The notes: generated by a model from the sequence alone, not told the origin. A stretch of DNA of 36,226 bases from JAGLQA01 sp023135565 (GCA_030639305.1 DAOWCY010000057.1:1-36226); one strand, 5' to 3'; positions 18,501-25,641 are shown, counted from the stretch's first letter. Program-made: numbers and translations.

Positions 18501-20172
18501 AAAGTTCACCCCTTCAGGGGCTGTTACCGTCTCTGCGCAGGAGAGCCGCGGCATGGTGATTATCAAAGTAACGGACACAGGTATCGGTATAGCGGCGGAT
18601 AAATTAGAGAACATATTTAAGTCCTTCGAGCAGGTTGATGCCTCCACAGTTAGGGAATACGGCGGCACCGGCTTAGGGCTAAGCATTACCAAACAGTTGG
18701 TCGAGCTTCACTGTGGTACGGTGGAGGTGGAATCGGAAGTGGGTAAAGGCTCGACCTTCCGCTTTACCGTACCTATTTGCAGCCCGGATGCCCCACCGGC
18801 TCCTGTAATGGCACTGGCGGCGGCAGCTATCTCTTCCCTGCCGATGGCCCGGGTTCGCCCCGACAGCGGCCCGATTCGGAGAGCAAGTTTCGGGGCGGGG
18901 ACAGCCCCGGAGCCCGGCTGCGGCTACCGTGTCCTGGCTGTAGATGACGAACTGGTCAACCTGCAAGTGTTGATCAACCATCTCTCGCTGCATAAATATA
19001 CTGTGATCGAAGCAGCAGACGGACAGAGGGCCCTGGAAATCATAAGCAGCGCCGCGGAAAAACCTGATATCGTGTTATTAGACGTGATGATGCCGCGCAT
19101 GTCCGGTTACGATGTATGCCGGGAAATACGCCGCCATTATACGGCCAGTGAACTGCCGGTTATTATGTTAACTGCCAAAAACCAGCTTGTCAACCTGATG
19201 GAAGGACTCGATTCCGGGGCCAACGATTACCTGACCAAACCTTTCTCCAGTGAAGAACTATTGGAACGGATAAAGGTTCACCTGCAATTATTAAAAGCGA
19301 ACCGCGATTTGAAAAGAGCCAATATGAAGCTCGCAGGTTACAGCCGCACCTTAGAACAAAAAGTAACTGAAAGAACCAGGGACTTGAAAGATAAAAATAA
19401 GTTGATTATGGACAGCATGAATTTTGCCAGCCGGGTGCAGCGGGATATTCTTCCTTTAGAGGAGAAAATCAAAGCTGCACTGCCTGAACATTTCATCCTA
19501 TTTAAGCCCAAAGATATCGTATCCGGTGATTTTTACTGGTTCGAGCAAATGGAAGATAATATTTTTATTGCCGCGGTTGATTGTACCGGTCACGGTGTGC
19601 CCGGGGCGTTGATGTCCATGCTCGGTTATACCATTTTAAATAAACTGGTTACGGAGCAGCGCACATATGACCCGGCTTTGATCCTCCAGCATTTGCACAG
19701 GGACCTGATCGCCGCCTCGAAACAGCGGGGCGACCGTCATATCGACACAGCCGGTATGGACGTATGCTTGTGCCGGATCAATGAAAGGAAAATTACCTTT
19801 GCCGGGGCCCACCTGCCCCTCTATCTCGTTAAAAGCAAAAACGAAGCTAAAGGGAAGCCGGAGGTGATCGAATTAAAAGGGGATCGCCGCTCCATCAGCG
19901 GCCTGAAAAAAGAAGCGCAGCGGTTTTTTACCCAAAAAGAGATAAATATGCAGCCCGGCGATATGATCTACCTGAGCAGCGACGGTTTTGCCCACCAGAA
20001 TAATAGTAGGGACGAAAAATTCGGTAAGAAAAGGTTGAAAGAGCTTTTTTTAGAAATCGCTCCTTTATCTCCGGCGGAGCAGCGCCGCAAACTGGCCCGG
20101 GAATTGGAGAGACACCAGGGAGAAGAAGAGCAGCGGGACGATATTACTATAATAGGTGTAAAAATTATTTGA
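15547..20172 (+). CDS. Giant hybrid sensor: propellers-Y_Y_Y-HisKA-HATPase-REC-PP2C phosphatase
   Basis: 1541 residues. A signal peptide (about 1-24) is followed by about 14 Reg_prop propeller repeats (about 35-680; LWIGTxGGLNKFD-like) and a Y_Y_Y domain (about 720-800), all periplasmic. One membrane helix (about 812-832) leads to HisKA with H864 in SHELRTPLNG, an HATPase domain (DTGIGIA, GTGLGLS), a receiver with D1179 in LLDVMMP, a coiled coil, and a SpoIIE-type PP2C phosphatase (about 1297-1541) with metal-binding D1328 (VSGDFYW) and D1345 (DCTGHG). Receiver phosphorylation probably controls the phosphatase. Since a SiaB/SiaC pair is adjacent, the likely substrate is phospho-SiaC, giving a SiaA function fused to a hybrid kinase. 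An upstream in-frame start at 15451 would place the signal peptide internally. Confidence 0.92.
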   Translation: MKKRCAGIMILFFWVGLSAFTNLYPGGIKEKINFEHLSVEDGLSQSTVLCILQDSKGFLWFGTGVGLNKYDGYDFVKYRSEQGNPNSLSHNSIRDIIEDRAGILWIGTEGGGLDKFDPRTGTFDHYRADPGSPNSLNDNDIFTILEDRSGLLWIGTNTGGLNRFDPVSEIFSFYRNDPDNPNSLSVGKVRAIYEDRDGIIWVGTDSGGLNKFDPGTGNFSHYKNEPDNPQSLSNDFILNIYGDREGILWIGTYGGGLDRFDPRTGGFTHYRHDPGNPNSLCSDQVWTICRDREGKLWLGTADGVDKFDPTAETFTHYSADAEKPDSLSSSEVRAIYLDRSGVLWFGSVLGGINKYSREKQRFAHFHRRLGDTRSLSSNQVLNIYEDRSGVFWIGTLDGLNMFDREKEEFTRYRSDPNDPHSLSNNSVLAICEDRGGVLWIGTLGGLDMFDREKGRFTRYKTSAGDLTTMNDRIISMIEDHLGYLWMGTPEGLYKLDQSRKNYTHYRKQSAHANSLSDNVIMIIFEDSQGELWIGTHNGLNKFHREKEQFTRYLSDPLRPGTLSYNEVICIHEDRLGTLWFGTTAGLNKYNRRTGTFSTYGKKDGLPGDVIHGVLEDNNGKLWISTDNGLSKFDPETGEYRNYDSKDGLQSNEFKYGASCRSRSGEMFFGGINGFNAFFPEDIIDNFYPPAIVITDLKIFNKSVRVGEKVDGFTILKKHISEAGEIKLSHKHAAFSFEYAALHYAVPGKNRCAYKMEGVDIDWNYVGSRRFAAYAHLSPGEYTFRVKGCNNDGAWNETGASVKIVIPPPPWRTWWAYTFYVLAFIVIVTAYILSQKKKLAYERSVNERLREVDRLKDEFLANTSHELRTPLNGIIGIAESLLKGVSGPLSEKTESNLQMVVYSGKRLSNLVNDLLDYSRLKERDLTLQSRPVDMRSLTEVVLLLTKPLISGKPLQLKNEIGENIPLVYGDENRLQQIMHNLVGNAAKFTPSGAVTVSAQESRGMVIIKVTDTGIGIAADKLENIFKSFEQVDASTVREYGGTGLGLSITKQLVELHCGTVEVESEVGKGSTFRFTVPICSPDAPPAPVMALAAAAISSLPMARVRPDSGPIRRASFGAGTAPEPGCGYRVLAVDDELVNLQVLINHLSLHKYTVIEAADGQRALEIISSAAEKPDIVLLDVMMPRMSGYDVCREIRRHYTASELPVIMLTAKNQLVNLMEGLDSGANDYLTKPFSSEELLERIKVHLQLLKANRDLKRANMKLAGYSRTLEQKVTERTRDLKDKNKLIMDSMNFASRVQRDILPLEEKIKAALPEHFILFKPKDIVSGDFYWFEQMEDNIFIAAVDCTGHGVPGALMSMLGYTILNKLVTEQRTYDPALILQHLHRDLIAASKQRGDRHIDTAGMDVCLCRINERKITFAGAHLPLYLVKSKNEAKGKPEVIELKGDRRSISGLKKEAQRFFTQKEINMQPGDMIYLSSDGFAHQNNSRDEKFGKKRLKELFLEIAPLSPAEQRRKLARELERHQGEEEQRDDITIIGVKII
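15640..17560 (+). repeat. Tandem coding repeats for propeller blades
   Basis: About 14 degenerate units of roughly 140-147 bp, each encoding a blade around the words EDRSGxLWIGT, FDPxTGxFTHYR and NPNSLS. Some neighbouring units are alike at DNA level (16690-16790 and 16830-16925), suggesting recent unit exchange. Confidence 0.8.
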
Positions 20173-20197
20173 CAAGCCAAATAAAAAAGCGTATAAT
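20169..20197 (+). promoter_or_regulatory. Perfect consensus promoter of the peptide/radical SAM operon
   Basis: TTGACA (20169-20174), 17 bp, TATAAT (20192-20197). The -35 box overlaps the stop codon of the giant sensor gene. The start near 20204 gives a short leader containing AAGGAGG (20207-20213). Confidence 0.85.
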
Positions 20198-20218
20198 ATT
20201 TTTTTGAAGGAGGATATA

Positions 20219-20434
20219 ATGGATTTTGCAACATTAACTTTGAAAGATCTTTTGGAAAAAAGTTTTGGTGCCGGTACAGCCGGCAAAGTACTGCAAGAAG
20301 GCAATGAAGCCTTTCAAAAGGGCTTAAAGGGCCAGGACCTGGTAGATGTATTCAGGAATGTCCTGAAACAAGACGGACACGACCTTGATTCAGAAGCAAG
20401 CGGTGTTGTGTTCGGCTTTGTACGCATCGTTTAA
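20219..20434 (+). CDS. 71-residue peptide, candidate RiPP precursor
   Basis: A 71-residue product from the ATG at 20219, which follows AAGGAGG by 5 nt; a TTG at 20204 is in frame but overlaps that site. I do not recognise the family. The first part looks helical (TLKDLLEKSFGAGTAG, then QKGLKGQDLVDVFRNVLK), like a leader. The tail after the DGHDLDSEASG region is small and hydrophobic, ending in VVFGFVRIV. There is no Cys, no signal peptide and no membrane helix. A perfect promoter and strong ribosome-binding site suggest high expression. The downstream B12-radical SAM protein with a SPASM-like domain makes a modified-peptide precursor the leading guess. A small partner or regulatory subunit is the alternative. 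Confidence 0.7.
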   Translation: MDFATLTLKDLLEKSFGAGTAGKVLQEGNEAFQKGLKGQDLVDVFRNVLKQDGHDLDSEASGVVFGFVRIV

Positions 20435-20475
20435 ATGAATTTCAAATTAACTTTCGATTAAAACGCCCCTAAAAA

Positions 20476-22767
20476 TTGGACACAGGCGATAAGAATCCCC
20501 ATATTGTTTTTGTATTCCCGCCCGGCAGGTCATTGGCCTACGAGAAAGAGAGGTGGCATTTCAAGATGTGCCTGGGTTCAGCCTATGTCGCTGCTTATCT
20601 GCAGCAAAACGGGTTTACCGTCGAGCAATATCAGACAGGAGAAGCGCTTAATCTCAGGGAATGTACAGCGCAAATAGCGGCAAAAAAACCCAGGGTAGTC
20701 GGTTTTACTGTTTACCATTCCAATTACAGCATGTGCCGGTTAATCGCAAAAGCCCTGAAAGAAGCATATCCCGGTATAATAATTCTCTTCGGAGGTCCCA
20801 CAACCGCGGTACAATCTGGAGCTATTCTTGAGAATAACGATTTCGTTGACATATGTGTAAGGAATGGAGGTGAAGAGACCTGCCTGCAATTACTCGAATT
20901 GTTCGAAAACAGCGCTTTCGATTTAAAAAAAGTTCCCCTGGAAGAGGTCGCAGGAATTACCTATCGCCGGGGGGGCAGCGGCGGGAGAGAGTATATTATC
21001 CACGAAAATCCCGATCGGGATATTTTCTTATCTAAAGGAAGAACTCCCGGTTGTTTAGATAAATATCCCTCGCCATATCTCAACGGGATTATCGAATCGG
21101 CAGGGTTGGGAATTATTACAGCAAGAGGATGCGACCGTTTTTGTGTCTACTGCAATTGTGCAGTGGTATCGAAGCGAATCATTGCCACCCATTCGGTAGA
21201 CCGGGTGATCGCGGAACTCGATTACATCTCGCGAAAAATGGGAGTTAATAATCCCGTTGATGTATTTGATGATACCTTTACATTCCTGCCGGGCCGGGCA
21301 GTGGAAATTTGCGACAAAATAATCGAGAATAAAATAAAGCTCCCCTTAAACTGCGGCACCCGGTGCGACTGCGTTGATGAAGAATTATTAGAAAAACTAA
21401 AAGAAGCAGGTTTTAAAACAGTCGGTTTTTCTTTGGAAAGTGCGGTGCCGCGTATATTGAGGATTATCGGCAAGGTACAGTCCCCGCATACCCGGTCTGA
21501 TCCCGGTTTTGAAAAGGAAAAAGAGTTTATCGAGAAGTTCAAGAAATACATCGTTTATGCCAAAAAAATAGGGATAGAGACTGTTTATTCCAGTATTATG
21601 GTGGGGCTGCCGTCGGAGACGTCGGCAGAAGGGCGGCGCACTGTGGAATTAATTCGCTCACTTGGCCGGCATATAGATTTTTATATCCACAATGTGTTCC
21701 ATGTACATCCCGGGACGCCCATTTTCGCCGCTCATAAAAAATATGGACTCAAACTGCTGCCCTACAGTAACGGGATTCATTACCGTACTATACACTCTTA
21801 CGATACCGGCAGGCTCGAGCCGGCGCCCAATTCGGTATTGGAAAAAGAGAATATCACCCATAACAAAAAAAGTATAAAGAATTTTTCATTGATATTATCC
21901 GAAGCGAAAAAGGAGAGTGGTAACGTTAAAAGCCGAGGATATGTTTACGGGATTATTTTGTTTGCCGACCTGATTACAGGAAAGCTTATAGAGTGGCTGC
22001 AGGGATGCCTGGCCATCAACGGCCACATAATCCAGGTTTACAGCGGGTTAGAAAGGGCGAGGCGATTTCATGAAGATAATAAAAGAGTTTTGATTGAAAA
22101 CGAATCCCCCTCGAACTACCACAGCGAGTATTATCGAGTCCGCGTGGGGGCGGTTTCGCCAACCGGTTGTTCGTTTTTTTGTGGTACAGGAGTAGTTACG
22201 CTAATACCTTACCTGATGCATATTTTTGGTGAGTCATACGGTGTAAAAACGGATATAACCGGTACCTGTTCGGTTCTTGACGCGGCTGCCGGGAGCGGTA
22301 TCGATCCCACCCAGACCGTATGTATAGACAGGGAAAAAGAGGACACCCTAAGGCTGCACCGTTTATTGGTTGAAATTTCCCGGTTGCAGAGCAGTGGCCG
22401 CGGATTATTTGATCTGCCGGTTTATCCTTATTTTGCCGGTTTATGCCGTTGGGAAAGGGGTGCTGCCAATTGTGCCGTTTTAGAAACTTTGATTGTCGAT
22501 GACGAAGAAAATGTTAGGACCTGTTGGCAGGGTGAGCCGGTAGGCAGGGTAGGGCAGTCTTTGTCTGAAATAGCCGCCAATATTAGTAGTATACGCAGCC
22601 GGGTGGAGGCAGAGCGGGGCTGTCCGGATTGTTCCACGGAGGCGGAATGCGCGAAATGTATTTTTCCCGGTTCGTTGTCTGGGGATGAGTACTGTGAACT
22701 CAGGAGGGGGTGTGACAGCGGTGATTCTGTGCAGTTGCTTCGTGCCCTGGATATCTTCAAATTATAG
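20476..22767 (+). CDS. B12-binding radical SAM protein with C-terminal SPASM-like cysteine cluster
   Basis: 763 residues. An N-terminal cobalamin-binding-like domain (about 8-135, HIVFVFPPGRS to FGGPTT) leads to a radical SAM domain with its iron-sulfur motif C219-x3-C223-x2-C226 (GCDRFCVYC). A long middle segment follows, then a Cys-rich end: a segment with C at CAVLETLIVDD and RTCWQGEPVGRVG, then C716-x2-C719-x5-C725-x2-C728-x11-C740-x5-C746. This resembles SPASM auxiliary-cluster domains of peptide-modifying enzymes. Such domains are unusual on B12-type radical SAM proteins. The start is a TTG at 20476: a stop at 20470 and the first domain strand leave no better choice, and no ribosome-binding site is seen, so coupling to the peptide gene is likely. 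Substrate unknown; the peptide encoded 41 nt upstream is the best candidate. Confidence 0.85.
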   Translation: MDTGDKNPHIVFVFPPGRSLAYEKERWHFKMCLGSAYVAAYLQQNGFTVEQYQTGEALNLRECTAQIAAKKPRVVGFTVYHSNYSMCRLIAKALKEAYPGIIILFGGPTTAVQSGAILENNDFVDICVRNGGEETCLQLLELFENSAFDLKKVPLEEVAGITYRRGGSGGREYIIHENPDRDIFLSKGRTPGCLDKYPSPYLNGIIESAGLGIITARGCDRFCVYCNCAVVSKRIIATHSVDRVIAELDYISRKMGVNNPVDVFDDTFTFLPGRAVEICDKIIENKIKLPLNCGTRCDCVDEELLEKLKEAGFKTVGFSLESAVPRILRIIGKVQSPHTRSDPGFEKEKEFIEKFKKYIVYAKKIGIETVYSSIMVGLPSETSAEGRRTVELIRSLGRHIDFYIHNVFHVHPGTPIFAAHKKYGLKLLPYSNGIHYRTIHSYDTGRLEPAPNSVLEKENITHNKKSIKNFSLILSEAKKESGNVKSRGYVYGIILFADLITGKLIEWLQGCLAINGHIIQVYSGLERARRFHEDNKRVLIENESPSNYHSEYYRVRVGAVSPTGCSFFCGTGVVTLIPYLMHIFGESYGVKTDITGTCSVLDAAAGSGIDPTQTVCIDREKEDTLRLHRLLVEISRLQSSGRGLFDLPVYPYFAGLCRWERGAANCAVLETLIVDDEENVRTCWQGEPVGRVGQSLSEIAANISSIRSRVEAERGCPDCSTEAECAKCIFPGSLSGDEYCELRRGCDSGDSVQLLRALDIFKL

Positions 22768-22791
22768 CATCGCTTTTGTTTCTAAATAAAT

Positions 22792-22847
22792 AAAAGTTTT
22801 GTTCAAACTTTTACAAAAGTTTGGCCCCCGGCAGGGCCGCCGGAGGC
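22792..22847 (+). repeat. Gene-end repeat
   Basis: Same element as at 3407-3467, lying 25 bp after the radical SAM gene in the same orientation relative to that gene. The AT hairpin and GC hairpin could act together as a terminator or 3'-end stabiliser. Confidence 0.75.
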
Positions 22848-22904
22848 AAGAAAAAATAAAAAAAGAGTAGAATTTAGCGAAAAAATAGGTTATTATATAG
22901 AGTG

Positions 22905-23177
22905 ATGAATTTAGAGTTAAGTAAAGAAAAAATGGATTTAACTATACCGGCTGAGATAGTGGAAGCCACTCATATGTCGGCATCTGAGTTAAAGCAGGAA
23001 ATTGCTTTACTGTTATTTCAAAAAGACAGGCTCACTCTCGGGCAGGCCAGTGAGTTGGCCGGTATGAGCCGCTATCAATTCCAGCATTTACTTGCCGTCA
23101 GGCGGATACCTGTGCATTATGACGTCGCTGATTTCAAAGACGACCTTAAAACTTTAGAAGAGATAAAAGAGTTGTGA
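22905..23177 (+). CDS. UPF0175 family antitoxin-like protein
   Basis: 90 residues from the ATG at 22905; a GTG directly before it is also possible. The segment LTLGQASELAGMSRYQFQHLLAVRRIPVHYD is typical of UPF0175 proteins, small helix-turn-helix DNA-binding partners of PIN-domain proteins. It forms a two-gene module with the next gene through a 4-nt GTGA overlap. A TATTAT-like box lies about 10 bp upstream, with no clear ribosome-binding site. It probably neutralises and autoregulates its PIN partner. Confidence 0.85.
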   Translation: MNLELSKEKMDLTIPAEIVEATHMSASELKQEIALLLFQKDRLTLGQASELAGMSRYQFQHLLAVRRIPVHYDVADFKDDLKTLEEIKEL

Positions 23178-23659
23178 TAGTTTGCAATACATCCCCGATT
23201 ATTAACCTGGCGGCCATCGGTGAGTTGGAAATCTTAAAAAAACTTTACGGAAAGATAGTGATCCCCGGAGCCGTATACGATGAAATCACAGTTAAAGGGA
23301 GAGGGCAGCCGGGAGACGAGGAAGTGAGAACATCCGGTTGGATCGAAGTTATTAATATAAAAGATAGAAACCTTTTAACAGCGCTGGCGGTAGATTTACA
23401 TCCTGGGGAAGCAGAGGCGATTATTCTTGCTATGGAACAAAACTCCGATCTATTGATAATAGATGAGAATCGTGCCAGGAGGATTTCATCCAAATTCGGT
23501 ATTCGTTTTATGGGGTTGTTGGGCGTACTTTTGCGTGCGAAAAGGAAAGGATATATCCCGGCAGTCAAGCCCTTGATGGATGATCTTGCGATTAGGGCCG
23601 GTTTTTGGATTGACCGGGAACTCTACCAAACGATATTAAAAACAGCCGGCGAGCGCTAA
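23174..23659 (+). CDS. PIN-domain protein (DUF3368), toxin partner of UPF0175
   Basis: 161 residues with a PIN-like nuclease fold, the usual partner of UPF0175. Expected acidic positions include the Glu in VYDEIT, the Glu residues in GEAEAI and the Asp in LLIIDENRAR. The first motif reads CNTSPIINL, with Asn where PIN domains have a metal-binding Asp, so nuclease activity may be weak, altered or lost. It starts with GTG overlapping the UPF0175 stop codon, which ties its translation to the antitoxin. A VapBC-like toxin role is inferred from the family. Confidence 0.85.
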   Translation: MIVCNTSPIINLAAIGELEILKKLYGKIVIPGAVYDEITVKGRGQPGDEEVRTSGWIEVINIKDRNLLTALAVDLHPGEAEAIILAMEQNSDLLIIDENRARRISSKFGIRFMGLLGVLLRAKRKGYIPAVKPLMDDLAIRAGFWIDRELYQTILKTAGER

Positions 23660-23745
23660 ACAAAATAACACAGGATGGAGGACGAATTTGACGGCCCGGA
23701 ATTGTACGTTTTAATTCACCCTGCACTGTGAGTTAGTGGAGTACG

Positions 23746-23824
23746 GAGCAAAAAGATTGAAATTATGGTGTTTTTTTGTTATGATTAACAGCGCAAAACG
23801 GTAAACGGATGATTACGAAAAAAC
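23746..23824 (+). repeat. 79-bp direct repeat, copy 1, with an internal promoter
   Basis: Identical base for base to 24505-24583 (offset 759). It contains TTGAAA (23757-23762)-N17-TATGAT (23780-23785) with an extended TGT before the -10. It flanks the BrnT/BrnA-like pair on the left. Confidence 0.9.
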
Positions 23825-23864
23825 AAGATTTTTACATATCAGCAATATAGATTACACAAAAAGG

Positions 23865-23893
23865 TTGAAAAACACTTGTATTCAGCATATAAT
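23865..23893 (+). promoter_or_regulatory. Promoter placing +1 at the brnT-like ATG
   Basis: TTGAAA (23865-23870), 17 bp, TATAAT (23888-23893). The ATG at 23900 follows after 6 nt and no ribosome-binding site is present, predicting a leaderless mRNA. Confidence 0.65.
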
Positions 23894-23899
23894 ATACAT

Positions 23900-24187
23900 A
23901 TGAAAGACGTAAATTGGGATAATAAAAAAAATAGCTGGTTAAAAGAAAATAGGGGGATTTCTTTTGAAATTATAAAGTATCATATTGAGAATCAAGAATC
24001 CGTTGATATTGTAAAGCACCCTAACAAAGAAAGGTATCCCAACCAATGGATGTTTATTATAGAGATTCACGACTATATTTATTGTGTCCCTTTCGTGGAA
24101 AATGAGGAAGAGGTTTTTTTAAAAACAATATTCCCGAGTAGGGCTTTAACGAAAAAATATTTAAAGAAGAAGGAGGTGTCTCCATGA
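23900..24187 (+). CDS. BrnT-family toxin
   Basis: 95 residues. The pattern VNWDNKKNSWLKENRGISFE at the start and FLKTIFPSRALTKKYLKK at the end are characteristic of BrnT-type (RelE-like fold) ribonuclease toxins. An in-frame TTG at 23876 lies upstream of the -10 box and is rejected as the start. It overlaps the antitoxin gene by ATGA. The module sits in AT-rich DNA between two exact 79-bp repeats, suggesting recent arrival as a unit. Confidence 0.8.
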   Translation: MKDVNWDNKKNSWLKENRGISFEIIKYHIENQESVDIVKHPNKERYPNQWMFIIEIHDYIYCVPFVENEEEVFLKTIFPSRALTKKYLKKKEVSP

Positions 24188-24459
24188 AATACTATGACAA
24201 AGAAGAAAAAGAGCTTATAGAATCGGTTGAAAAAGGTGAATGGCAGCCGATACAGAATCTTGAAGAAGAAAAAAAACGATATGCCGGGATATTCAAAGCT
24301 TCTTCCCGGAAGAGCGAACGTGTAACCATAAACCTGACTAAAAAAGACCTGAGAGAACTTAAGATAAAAGCGAGTATCGAAGGACTGCCTTATCAAACCC
24401 TGATCGGTAGTGTGCTGCACAAATACGTTACCGGGAAATTTGTAGAAGAACGTATCTAA
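24184..24459 (+). CDS. BrnA/CopG-type antitoxin
   Basis: 91 residues. A charged N-terminus (EEKELIESVEKGEWQPI) typical of BrnA-like antitoxins precedes a ribbon-helix-helix DNA-binding domain (RVTINLTKKDLRELKIKA, then GLPYQTLIGSVLHKYVTG). It would bind and silence the toxin and repress the operon. A very strong AAGGAGGTG site lies within the end of the toxin gene, so the antitoxin should be made in excess. Confidence 0.85.
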   Translation: MKYYDKEEKELIESVEKGEWQPIQNLEEEKKRYAGIFKASSRKSERVTINLTKKDLRELKIKASIEGLPYQTLIGSVLHKYVTGKFVEERI

Positions 24460-24504
24460 TGAAATTTTGATAAATTTCGAGGAAATAGCTGTGCAATACA
24501 TGTT

Positions 24505-24583
24505 GAGCAAAAAGATTGAAATTATGGTGTTTTTTTGTTATGATTAACAGCGCAAAACGGTAAACGGATGATTACGAAAAAAC
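24505..24583 (+). repeat. 79-bp direct repeat, copy 2, with an internal promoter
   Basis: Exact copy of 23746-23824, promoter at 24516-24544. It now drives only a broken gene fragment. The pair bounds a 759-bp unit holding the BrnT/BrnA-like genes. Confidence 0.9.
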
Positions 24584-24633
24584 GACAAACCGGTATAAAG
24601 CAGGAAGCCCGAAAAAGCAGGGTAGGAATTTAA

Positions 24634-24858
24634 AATGGAATATGTACCCATATGGGAACGTGAAGTTTTAGAAGAAGGAATGAAGACAGGAATTGAAAAA
24701 GGAATCGAAAAAGGAATGAAGACGGGAATCGAAAAAGGGCTGATAAAAACGGCGCAGAGATGTTGGTTGATGGTTTGCCCGTAGAGACTATAGCAAAATA
24801 TACCGGGTTGTCTACTGAAAAGATAAGGAAGTTGAAAAAGGAGCAGAACACCCATTGA
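24634..24858 (+). pseudogene. C-terminal remnant of an Rpn/PD-(D/E)XK transposase-like nuclease, frameshifted
   Basis: The frame from 24634 reads MEYVPIWEREVLEEG and then repeats of GIEKG/GMKTG, the typical tail of Rpn-family nuclease/transposase proteins. It is interrupted near 24745. The ending NGAEMLVDGLPVETIAKYTGL...KIRKLKKEQ continues in another frame to the TGA at 24856. The nuclease core is missing upstream, where the 79-bp repeat lies. Dead fragment. Confidence 0.7.
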
Positions 24859-24919
24859 CAAATGTATGACTGCGGTACCGTAATGCTAAGATGGCAGACC
24901 AGCCGCTAATGTTACTACT

Positions 24920-25192
24920 TCAATCCATTCCTAGCGAGGCTGCTTCTGCTTCAGTTTCGAGCGCATCATCGATGCATTTTTGACATATATTAAGCTCATA
25001 AGAATACATTCCATTTTCATCGCCTGCCAAATCATCGACAACCTGGATTTCAGACTCCCATACCAACTCATGACAACCGTCACACTCAATCATTTCCTCT
25101 TGATTTCCGCATAGTAAACACGTTTGAGATGCCAGGTCAAACGTGTGTCCTCCACAAGCAGGGCAATCTGCAACCGGTTTTTTAGTGGTCTT
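24920..25192 (-). pseudogene. Zinc-ribbon protein fragment, 5' end lost
   Basis: A minus-strand frame with no start codon. It carries CPACGG, CLLCGN, CDGCHE and CQKC pairs, a multi-zinc-ribbon pattern, with an acidic end EAEAASLGMD. The upstream part stops at a TAA where the plus-strand fragment begins. The family is not identified; it looks like a gene cut by recombination. Confidence 0.6.
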
Positions 25193-25448
25193 TTATAGGA
25201 AAGGTATCGAGAGTGAGGGATTAAATGAGGGAATAAATGAGGGATTAAATCAGGGAATAAAAAATGGTACAGAGAAACTCTATAGCTGCATTAAAAATAA
25301 CCCGGGACTTCGCACACCTGTTATGGCAGAGGCCCTGGGCGTCGCCCTGAAAACCGTCGAGGGGCAGATCAAAAAACTAAAAGAAAAAGGCAGAATCAAA
25401 TTCTCAGGCAGCAAAAAAACCGGCGGTTACTATATCGAAACCGGTTAA
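25188..25448 (+). pseudogene. C-terminal fragment of an AlbA_2-type ATP-binding/winged-helix protein
   Basis: EGLNEGINEGLNQG repeats followed by a winged-helix end (NPGLRTPVMAEALGVALKTVEGQIKKL, finishing KKTGGYY) match the C-terminus of AlbA_2/RecG-like accessory proteins. The N-terminal catalytic part is absent; upstream is the antisense zinc-ribbon fragment. A frame from 25143 reads through the junction but is not a natural start. Sequence at 25449-25630 holds no gene. Confidence 0.6.
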
Positions 25449-25641
25449 ACCCCTCTCTTCACCGCAGTGTCCTACTTCATTATCTCTTCAAAGTTTTTTG
25501 GGGCGAAATCATTCGTGCCTACCGGTATCTTTCCTTATTAACCCGGTTTTTTCGCAAAACTGAATAGTTTCCCTTTTGCCCCTTTAAAAAAGTTGCAAAA
25601 TGTATTATTATATAGCCTTAAACTTAAATACCGGAGGTATA

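Noticed and set aside
20435..20461. Eight-codon mini-frame between the peptide and radical SAM genes
   Set aside because: Too short to judge and no ribosome-binding site; it may be chance, although it could help coupling.
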